From: Anagrus nilaparvatae
Taxonomy: Eukaryota > Arthropoda > Insecta > Hymenoptera > Mymaridae
Length of the DNA: 64,000 nucleotides
Assembly (NCBI GenBank): GCA_022575985.1
Contig: JAKSXM010000053.1
Span: forward strand, 62,001 to 126,000
Direction: 5' to 3'
The notes beneath the pieces are model-generated. The model was not told where the DNA came from, did not search any database, and saw nothing but the letters and a program-made list of their open reading frames with translations. A program made the translations under genes and the position numbers. This document shows positions 56,811 to 64,000 of the stretch, one piece after another. Within the stretch, counting starts at the first letter, position 1; each line of letters starts with the position of its first letter.

Positions 56811-57248
56811 ATGGAACCAATAGTGAAAATAGAGACCAGCAAACTAACTCCAACTCCAAGTACCAATAACCACAGAATAATAATAAATCACAGATCAATC
56901 AACGAATTCAAAAAACCAATAAAATCATCGGCAATACTTCCTGATACAGATACTACAATTTCATCCAATCTAAAAAATCAATATAATAAAAATCAATCAG
57001 TCCAATCAAAATACATAACAAAAAACAGAAGAAAATCTAAAGAAGATTACATTATCAGTTTAAAAAAGAAATTGAGTGAATATGACGAGTTAGTGTTACG
57101 TAAAAGAGATCAACATGGCAAATTCATAACAAAAACAAGATCAATGGATGAAAAGAAATTATTAAAAAAACGAAGACAGCTCCAAAAACTAATGAAATAC
57201 CATGAAAACAGTGACACCATAAACAAGGAAAGGAGAAAATTCAAATAA
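56811..57248 (+). CDS. basic 145-aa ORF, unknown
   Basis: Starts MEPIVKIETSKLTPTPS. The first 75 residues are polar and probably unstructured (Asn, Ser, Thr), and the second half is a strongly basic helix (KSKEDYIISLKKKLSEYDEL, then R/K-rich to the end). Codons keep A-rich first positions over a longer span than chance ORFs here. The layout (short acidic-polar start, basic helix) would fit a nuclear or nucleic-acid-binding protein, but no family is recognised. It may belong with the ORF at 56579. Confidence 0.35.
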   Translation: MEPIVKIETSKLTPTPSTNNHRIIINHRSINEFKKPIKSSAILPDTDTTISSNLKNQYNKNQSVQSKYITKNRRKSKEDYIISLKKKLSEYDELVLRKRDQHGKFITKTRSMDEKKLLKKRRQLQKLMKYHENSDTINKERRKFK

Positions 57249-58369
57249 GGAGAAAGCTGGTCATATGATATTTATAACATCAAAAAGATAAAAAAGAAAA
57301 ATAATATATTCTAGATTCAAAAAATCAATTGTTTAAATTAAATAATTTATCATTACATTAGTAAATCAAACATGTGATATTCATAAATCAGACTAGTCGT
57401 TATTGTGTTATATATCATTGCTTATCCCGCTCACCTCCTATATATTTAATTACTACCTTATGCAGTTTTCTTGGTTAGTAAGCACAGAGTGATTGATTAC
57501 CAGGAGTTCAGGACAGATGAATAATATATTGTAATCCAAGTGGCCGTGGATGTGGTCGTTAATGACGGGACTGTTAGATTAAGTTTTTGTGAAAAAATAT
57601 TTTTTTTTGGCCAAAAATCAAATTTTAAGCAATTTTGAAATTAGCGCCATTTTATCCAAAAACATGCTAGGGTAATTTTTTTTTTTTCAAAGTTGCCTTT
57701 TTGTATGTACTTTAACCTCAGTACGCGTAAGTATTCGTTAGCTCAATTAATTTTAGCTCCATTTTAGGAGCAAGAATGAAAAATACTTAATTTTTAAATT
57801 TTTTTACTTTTTGCCGTATTTGGAGTAATTTGCGAAATTTTTCGTTCTGTTACGTATTTTATACAAAATTTAACTTTTCCTTTTATTTAGCCATAATATT
57901 TTTCTTAAAATTTGGCCTAACCTCAAAAATAACGATAGCTTAACCAGACTTAAAATTTTCCTTAAAGCTTATATATTGGCCATAAAAAAATTTCTATGGG
58001 ACGCAGTGTCCCATAGAAATTTTTTTATGCTCCTAGTGCTCCGAACTCTAGATAAAAAAAGTAACAGCTTTCAAAAGATTATTTTTTACGAATTTCAAAT
58101 TTCCAGCCAAGTCGCGTGACCAATCCAAAATCTGACCAAAAATTTGGAATCCGCGGGAAATTTTACATAAGGATATATCTTTTCATGTTTTCAAAACCTT
58201 TATGTTAAAACAGCGAAATTAGTTAAATTAATTTAAAAATAAAGTATCTTAAAGGTGTATATATAAAGTTTAGGGATATTTCAGGTGATAAATGACCAAA
58301 TTTGCCCTTTTACAACGATAACCATCTCAATCCATCCATAAAACGAAAGAAAATAACTTTGTTGTAGAG
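57249..58369. other. non-coding, with a perfect hairpin
   Basis: No gene seen. 57981-58001 and 58009-58029 are perfect 21-bp inverted copies (CATAAAAAAATTTCTATGGGA) around the 7-base loop CGCAGTG. Confidence 0.6.
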
Positions 58370-58591
58370 GTTGTATGAAATAAATACACAATATAATTAT
58401 ATTTATAAACAATAAGTGAATCTTTATTAAGCGGTTACAAAATGCACGTCTTTACCTTTAGACGAATTTAAGGAAACTAAAAAATAGAGGGGAGAGTTTT
58501 ATAGAAGAAACGAGGAATACACACATATACTCACACCTTATACATTTATGTTTAATCAAAGTTGTACTCATTTCAAATTTAATAAACAACA
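58370..58591 (-). repeat. copia-type LTR (222 bp)
   Basis: On the minus strand it begins TGTTGTTTATT (58591) and ends TCTACAACA (58370), so the termini are the inverted hexamer TGTTGT/ACAACA. A purine tract AAAGGAAA precedes it. An AATAAA signal lies in its second half (near 58424). It stands about 90 bp downstream of the stop of the F-box gene, as a 3' LTR stands after copia RNase H, and probably supplies the polyadenylation site of that gene. Confidence 0.65.
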
Positions 58592-58682
58592 TTTCCTTTC
58601 AACGAAGATTAAACAAAATAAAAATAAAAATTTTACAGAATCTTGAATTTAAAATTATAATTATTTTAGTCATTAATTACTT

Positions 58683-60074
58683 TTAATAAAAAAACTTATC
58701 AATATTTTGAACACCCAATTTATTTAACATGTAATGATGCAGAGATGCATTTAACCCTTTAATTAAAATATCTGCTGTCATTTCTTTTGTTGTTATGTAG
58801 CTTGGATTAATTACTCCATCTTCATAAGCTTCTCGAACATAATGATTAACGTTCAATACGACATTATTTTTTCTTTTTCTAGCAGCATTCATAGCGATCA
58901 TTACCAGCTCATTAGTTATTTTTGTCGTATATGAAATATCCAAATATTCAAGCTTTGGACAATTTTCTATCACTGCAGAAAATTTATTTGAAATATTGGT
59001 ACATTTGCAGAGGTCCAAAATTTTGATACTTTTACTGTTAGCCATACAGAAGAAAGATTTTTCGGTAAGTTTAGCTACGCTTCGAGCGTATAAGCACTCG
59101 AGTTTCGCTAATGAAGTTACAGATCGCATTCCTAAGTCTGACACATCTAAAGAGTAACTTATGTCTATAACTTTTAAAAAAATACACTTTTTACAAATGA
59201 TATTGAGAAAATTGTCGTCAACTAAAAAATTTAAGGATGCATCTAAAACTTCTAAATTATTAAACTTTGAAGAAGAAGTCCAGTAGTTCAGAGTCATGCA
59301 GTTCGATATTCGCATTTGCAAAACTTTCAAATTACAAAAATTCATCAAATTTTTTCGATTTTTTTCAAACTTCGTTTCTTTTTCGAAATTGCTGTTATTT
59401 AATAAAAAACATTCGTGACAAAATATTAGTCTCATAATACGAAGATTCTTCAAATGCAATGTTGCTTCCAAAATATTGCATAATTTGCAATAAGTTAGGA
59501 AAATTTCTGACAGTGAGTGTTCGTTCAAATTCGACAATATCTGAAAGTTCATTGTTGATTTTGATATTTTTAAAACTTTCAAAGTTTTTTGTTTCAAGAA
59601 AAGTTTTTTTAGTTCAATTTCATGCTGCCAGTTTAATCCAGTAAGACTTAATTCCTTTAAAGCATCAACTTTGTCATTTAAATTTCTTATATCCAAGGGC
59701 GAAAGATTGATTTTCGATGCATCGATAACCGTTAAATTAGGGCAATATTTTGAAACACATGATATCAAATTTTGACAGGATTTATTTACTAGCGGCCCGT
59801 TAAAATTGATTTCATTCAAATATTTTCCACTTCTTTTCAAAACGCTTGATAACGTAAAGATATTTTCGTCAGTTAAGCTTGTAAAATTCTTACCGCTCAC
59901 TGTCCAAGTTTTAAAATCAAAATTTAATTTTTTAAAATCGTACCACGAGTCCTTACTTAAAGATTGCCAACGATTGCAAACTCTTTCCAATTTAATTCTT
60001 TCTGCAATAGGTAGCAGCCGAAAAATAATCTGCAAACAGTAATCGTTTAAGTCACTAATGCTAACGTTATTCAT
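58683..60074 (-). CDS. F-box/LRR protein with a copia RNase H-derived C-terminus
   Basis: 463 codons, one exon. Residues about 5-48 are an F-box (L-N-D-Y-C-L-Q-I-I-F, then L-E-R-V-C-N-R-W), which would bind Skp1 in an SCF ubiquitin ligase. About 80-405 are degenerate leucine-rich repeats of the Cys-containing type (L-K-V-I-D-I-S-Y, L-E-Y-L-D-I-S-Y) that would bind the target. From about residue 411 the protein changes: HYVREAYEDGVINPSYITTK and EMTADILIKGL are the conserved end of Ty1/copia RNase H, running to the stop. A copia LTR follows. The last 53 codons and the 3' untranslated region thus appear to come from a copia insertion. Start: first ATG. It is divergent from the PIF1-like gene, 529 bp apart. 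Confidence 0.75.
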   Translation of the reverse strand: MNNVSISDLNDYCLQIIFRLLPIAERIKLERVCNRWQSLSKDSWYDFKKLNFDFKTWTVSGKNFTSLTDENIFTLSSVLKRSGKYLNEINFNGPLVNKSCQNLISCVSKYCPNLTVIDASKINLSPLDIRNLNDKVDALKELSLTGLNWQHEIELKKLFLKQKTLKVLKISKSTMNFQILSNLNEHSLSEIFLTYCKLCNILEATLHLKNLRIMRLIFCHECFLLNNSNFEKETKFEKNRKNLMNFCNLKVLQMRISNCMTLNYWTSSSKFNNLEVLDASLNFLVDDNFLNIICKKCIFLKVIDISYSLDVSDLGMRSVTSLAKLECLYARSVAKLTEKSFFCMANSKSIKILDLCKCTNISNKFSAVIENCPKLEYLDISYTTKITNELVMIAMNAARKRKNNVVLNVNHYVREAYEDGVINPSYITTKEMTADILIKGLNASLHHYMLNKLGVQNIDKFFY

Positions 60075-60603
60075 CGCACTAAAATTTTTTTACACTTATC
60101 GGAATAGAAATGTACAACGTGAATGCTTATTCTTGAAAATTTTACCATCTATAATCTTCCCAATGGTGCTACGTAACGCGTAACATTTTCTAGGGTTCAT
60201 TAAAGTTAGTTCTCTTATGACTTTTTAATATCTGTGGAATTATTTCCGACACGCATGCGTCAATTTGAAATATGCAAATGCTTGCTTAATTTTACAATTT
60301 GAGTTATAGACTTAGTTATGACGTACGGCATACTGAATATTTCGTAGCACAACATAGTTTTTCATTTTTATGAAAGCTAAATCAATGACTCAAGAACGTC
60401 TTAAGACCTCTATGAAGATTATTAGGTCATTAAGAATTGAAAAAGAATTAGACAACGCAATAGTAAGGAAGCAGTTACAGTAACTTTCTCTTAAAATATT
60501 AGATAGCAAGAGCATTAAGTAAAGAATAATTTTATTTCGTAACTGCTTCTTCGATAAACTCATTGTTAATTGGGTCAGAACGCCGAAGGCAAAATCGTAA
60601 GTA
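60075..60603. promoter_or_regulatory. divergent promoter region
   Basis: 529 bp between two head-to-head starts (F-box/LRR on minus, helicase on plus). No clear TATA box or CpG cluster. The sequence is slightly less AT-rich than the surrounding repeats. A role as shared promoter is inferred from the layout only. Confidence 0.4.
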
Positions 60604-62217
60604 ATGTCTGAAAAATTCTCGTTGCACGAGGCTGCCAAAACGAAAAACAATAAGTCAACGTTTCGAATAATTAAAAATATATTAGGTTACCGAGAAATCG
60701 ATTTGAATGTCAATTGGAACCAGCGAGAATTAGATTTAGCCTCGCTGAATGAAGTGAATGATTTCTTAAAAATTTTTAAGAATAATGCCAAACCAAATTC
60801 CAACAATAAACTATCAGCACCTGAAAATGTAATTTTCTCAAGAGATCAATTAAACGTTTTGAATAGTTGTAAAATCCATCTGCAAGAAATAAAAAATAAC
60901 AATGTCACCAGGCGCTCTGTGAAAAGAATTATCGTTCAAGGAAAGGCAGGATCCGGAAAAAGTACAGTTATAAAAGAAATTGTCCGACTTATTCAGCTCG
61001 AACTAGGTTTTGAGGCTGTTGCAGTTGCAGCTGCTACTGGTATGGCAGCAGTTAACGTCAAAGGAAAAACATTGCATTCCTTACTAAAACTTCCAAACAC
61101 CCGTAATAGCTTTGAGCCATTGAAACCTGATCAAGCGAAACATTTAATAATAGAGTTGAAAAATTTAAAATTTTTGATTATCGACGAGATGTCGTTAATT
61201 GGATTACGCATGTTGTATATGATAAATTATCGTTGCCAAGAAATTAAAGATAATATATATGAGCCCTTTGGTGGTATGTTTATTTATTTATTTGGTGACT
61301 ACAATCAACTGCCTCCTGTAGGCGATGATGCTGTATATGGTATTAAACTGTACAAAGACGAAATGAAATCCTCGGGTAAAATTATTTTTCGTTCTTTTCA
61401 AAGACACTTTCTTTTGGAAAATGCACATAGACAAAAAAACAACGATTCTTTGCTGTCGAAAATTCTAGATCAGGTTGCGATTGGTGAATTGAGCGTTACT
61501 AATTACATGGCACTTAACAAGCGTTGGCAATCAAATCTTAGCGAAACAGAAATAAACGATTTTAAGAATGCTGTGCATTTGTATCCTACGAATGATAAAG
61601 TTAATGCACATAACGAAAAACGTCTGAAATCAAATTGTAATCCGGTTGCTCGAATCGAGGCCTTAAATTCATCAGATTTTGCCGCCCAATGCTCAACGGT
61701 AAAATCATCCGGCTTGCAAAATGTACTGTATCTCTCAAGGGGTTGCAGGATCATGCTACAAACAAATATTTGGGTTGAAGGTGGTGTAACAAACGGAACG
61801 ATGGGCACCGTATCAGAAATTGTCTTTAAAAAAGGCGAAAGTCCACCAAAATTACCTCAGTTCATTCTCGCAAACTTAGATAATTATAAAGGTCCATTTA
61901 TTCGAGAGACTTTATTCCCAATCATTCCTGTAACTCGCGATTGGAATTATAAAAATAATTACTGTTCAAGAACTCAACTGCCTGTTACTATTGTATACGC
62001 AATCAGCATTCACAAAGCTCACGGACAAACCTTGGATAAAGTCAAAGTTGACGTAGGACCTTGTGAGAAAAATTTAGGGCAGGCTTATGTAGCATTGAGC
62101 CGTGTGAGAAACATATCAGATTTGATTTTGATAAACAAGTACCCAAAAAAGCGTTATAATTCAATAAGAGAAGCAAAATTATTTCAAGATAGGCAATTTT
62201 TTCTGGATAATTTTTAA
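60604..62217 (+). CDS. PIF1-family DNA helicase, single exon
   Basis: 537 codons. All superfamily-1B helicase motifs are in order: Walker A G-K-A-G-S-G-K-S-T (about 114-122), Ia A-A-T-G-M-A-A, Walker B I-I-D-E-M-S (about 192-197), motif III G-D-Y-N-Q-L-P-P-V (about 232-240), A-H-R-Q (about 273), a P-T-N-D-K-V-N motif (about 338), S-I-H-K-A-H-G-Q-T (about 466-474) and V-A-L-S-R-V-R (about 496-502). It should unwind DNA 5'-3' using ATP. There is no Rep or OTU domain and no mitochondrial signal is obvious. Length is near the bare PIF1 core, shorter than cellular PIF1. The intronless form and divergence suggest a helicase freed from a Helitron or a similar mobile source, but a host paralogue is possible. 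The frame is intact. Confidence 0.85.
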   Translation: MSEKFSLHEAAKTKNNKSTFRIIKNILGYREIDLNVNWNQRELDLASLNEVNDFLKIFKNNAKPNSNNKLSAPENVIFSRDQLNVLNSCKIHLQEIKNNNVTRRSVKRIIVQGKAGSGKSTVIKEIVRLIQLELGFEAVAVAAATGMAAVNVKGKTLHSLLKLPNTRNSFEPLKPDQAKHLIIELKNLKFLIIDEMSLIGLRMLYMINYRCQEIKDNIYEPFGGMFIYLFGDYNQLPPVGDDAVYGIKLYKDEMKSSGKIIFRSFQRHFLLENAHRQKNNDSLLSKILDQVAIGELSVTNYMALNKRWQSNLSETEINDFKNAVHLYPTNDKVNAHNEKRLKSNCNPVARIEALNSSDFAAQCSTVKSSGLQNVLYLSRGCRIMLQTNIWVEGGVTNGTMGTVSEIVFKKGESPPKLPQFILANLDNYKGPFIRETLFPIIPVTRDWNYKNNYCSRTQLPVTIVYAISIHKAHGQTLDKVKVDVGPCEKNLGQAYVALSRVRNISDLILINKYPKKRYNSIREAKLFQDRQFFLDNF

Positions 62218-63193
62218 GTTATAGTTAAGTTTGCTAACATGATAAGTTTCTCACTTATGTAACCAACTTTTTCTAAAAATAACGATAATTTGCATATTTA
62301 TGAAATTTGCTGCCGGCTTTCGAACATTTTAAAAACAATGTATACTATACCTTAAATTAAACTGAAAGAAAAATAAAAGATCATTTGTAAAATTTAGAAC
62401 AAGCTAATGTAAAAGATAAGTTAGTTTCTTTGCATTAAAAAAAAAAAAAAAAATTTTATTTCCAAACAGTTATTTCCACTATATTGCTGAAAAAGGTTTA
62501 AAACTTTTTAATCAATAAGACAATTTTCGAGGTTTATTTTTTACTAATTTTTTGACAACTTAGTCTAACAAAAGTATGTGAACCATCTGTAATTGACAAT
62601 ATTCTTTTAAGTAAATAAATTTTTGTTAATACAATATATTCTTCGTTGTTCTTCGCCTAATGAAAATCCAATGTCACCAATATCAGTCTGGCTGATTATT
62701 TCAATAAAATTAACGATATACTTCATGTTGCTATGTTATATTTTTTATGCTTGTCGGAGATACTGGTAATTGACTTAATTTAAACTTTAATTAAATGCAT
62801 AAATTGGCAGATACCAAAAAAATTTTGAGAAACTCTGGGGGTTGTTATTTGTGGAGTGATTTTTACAAGAAAGTTTCTCAAAAAGGAGATCAAAATTCAC
62901 TTCCCAGAGTTAAATTAATTATTCTCTTTTACGTATGTAACAAAAAGTAATTGATATAAAATTAATTTAGAACTCAACAACTCGAACTAATTATATTTCT
63001 GTAAATGGTTTCAATGAAGCTATTGGGTTGAATAAAATATAAGGGCTTGGTTTTATTTGATTAGTTAAGCTACTTTACCTCGATCCTTTCCGTGGAATAC
63101 GTGTGTTATTAAATGTAATTTCAATGAAGACTTATTGCGTTACTGCTTCCTGGCACCTATTTAATTGACAAACTTAATTGACGTCAAGGGTAA
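62218..63193. other. non-coding, nothing recognised
   Basis: About 975 bp of AT-rich sequence between the helicase stop and the zinc-finger frame. There is an A run at about 62438-62453 and no inverted repeat of note. Confidence 0.5.
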
Positions 63194-63754
63194 AGCGATT
63201 ATCCAAACAAACTCTTTGAAAAAATCAAGAATCATTTGATCGTGTGTGACTCTTCACGAAGAATACCAAAAGAAATTCATGAACAAATTAGCACATGCGA
63301 CTTGTGCAATGGTACTTTTACATACAAACATACGTTGGAAAAACATACAGATATACACGATTTCAACAGGGTATTCAAATGTCAATACGAAAACTGTAAA
63401 AGGTGTTTCAAAGAGGAAAAAACTCTTAACAGCCACATTTGCAATAAACATGAAAATAACATATGCCCATTGTGTGGTGACGCTGTTATAGGTAAAGCCC
63501 TATTTAAATCTCACTTGCAACAACTACATCCAGAAAAATTTTCTGTCTGTCAAGGCTGTGGAAAAATTTATTCAACTCCTGGATTTTTGAACCGGCATCT
63601 TCAAACATGTCGTGTTTTCTACGACACGAATATTAAATTACAAGGAAGTGAACCCTGGAAATTAAAATCGGATATCTCTGTCTCGATGATGGAAGATGAA
63701 TTCGATTATCAGCTGGAACGCGAGATTACCGAGGAGTCAGGAGTCATTTTCTGA
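63194..63754 (+). CDS. C2H2 zinc-finger coding region without a visible ATG
   Basis: The frame is open from 63194 to the stop at 63754. It contains no ATG before the fingers; the first Met codons are near the C-terminus. Four C2H2-type fingers can be read: C-D-L-C...H-T-D-I-H; C-x4-C with H-x4-H (CQYENC ... HICNKH); C-P-L-C...H-L-Q-Q-L-H; and C-Q-G-C...H-L-Q-T-C (C2HC). An acidic tail follows. DNA or protein binding is expected. The missing start means either that this is the last exon of a gene whose first exons lie upstream, or a truncated copy. No strong polypyrimidine acceptor was seen at its left edge. Confidence 0.55.
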   Translation, partial: SDYPNKLFEKIKNHLIVCDSSRRIPKEIHEQISTCDLCNGTFTYKHTLEKHTDIHDFNRVFKCQYENCKRCFKEEKTLNSHICNKHENNICPLCGDAVIGKALFKSHLQQLHPEKFSVCQGCGKIYSTPGFLNRHLQTCRVFYDTNIKLQGSEPWKLKSDISVSMMEDEFDYQLEREITEESGVIF

Positions 63755-64000
63755 GATTAATTGATAATCAGCTAAATAGCATATTCATACGAACAGTGGA
63801 TCCTAAATTATTTTATTTTTGTTCCATCTTAATCAATGTATATTTATGTCACTTATATTTACGCAATAAAAATCAAATTCTCACATTTATCACGCTTTTT
63901 TACAATTTTTTATTTTGGTCCTGTTTTTTATTGGTCCTGGCATCAAAGTCCTAATTCTTCCTAGTGAAGAAATAAAATTATTTGATTATTTATATTATTT
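63755..64000. other. non-coding end of window
   Basis: AT-rich sequence after the zinc-finger stop. An AATAAA near 63864 could be the polyadenylation signal of that gene. Nothing else seen. Confidence 0.4.

Noticed and set aside
60604..62217. Helicase as proof of a complete Helitron
   Set aside because: No Rep domain, no HUH motif and no clear 5' TC or 3' CTRR-hairpin ends were found near it.

Overview
The window is a stretch of AT-rich nuclear DNA from an insect. Three things point to an insect: spliceosomal introns, a BEL/Pao element with the arthropod-type Gag-A17 protease-RT-integrase polyprotein, and Ty3/gypsy elements primed by tRNA-Lys(CUU). The repeat-rich AT background and a divergent F-box/LRR gene would fit a parasitoid wasp, but the order is inference. 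Most of the window is transposable elements and their remains. Only about five host-type genes can be argued for.

Region by region. 1-174 is the 5' end of a gene leaving the left edge on the minus strand. It resembles the gene at 33.6 kb. About 345-3102 and 28419-31465 are two arms of a long inverted repeat, largely built of roughly 155-bp AT-rich monomers in a 465-bp higher-order unit. A 1.0-kb TA-flanked MITE (2049-3065) sits in the left arm. Between the arms, flanked by one 4-bp duplication (CATC), lies a 25.3-kb compound Ty3/gypsy insertion (3103-28418). It has five LTRs in both orientations. Copy B (minus, 16.9-28.4 kb) and copy A (plus, 9.7-16.9 kb) meet tail to tail at a tRNA-templated palindrome. 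Two truncated 3' ends (3103-6491 and 6492-9616) lie to the left. The element has gag (896 codons, open in B), pol in the -1 frame behind a GGGAAAC slippery site with a possible pseudoknot, and a third ORF in the env position that encodes a two-zinc-knuckle protein instead of an envelope. Both pol copies carry nonsense mutations.

33572-37430 is an intron-containing gene with only phase-1 introns. It has a SANT/Myb-like N-terminus and a degenerate ubiquitin-protease-like C-terminus. Two MITEs sit in its introns and one frameshift lies in its last exon. 40325-47808 is a young, apparently intact BEL/Pao element with 608-bp LTRs, a 5-bp duplication (ATCAT) and one 1740-codon ORF. A paralogous empty site lies 1.2 kb downstream. 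47.8-58.4 kb is mainly non-coding repeats, with a copia gag relic (about 53 kb) and two small basic ORFs (56.6-57.2 kb).

The right end is the most gene-like. An F-box/LRR gene (minus, 58683-60074) has a last 53 codons that read as a copia RNase H tail, followed by a solo copia LTR. It is divergent from a single-exon PIF1-family helicase (60604-62217). Then come C2H2 zinc-finger codons with no ATG (63194-63754). No rRNA, tRNA gene or CRISPR array was seen.
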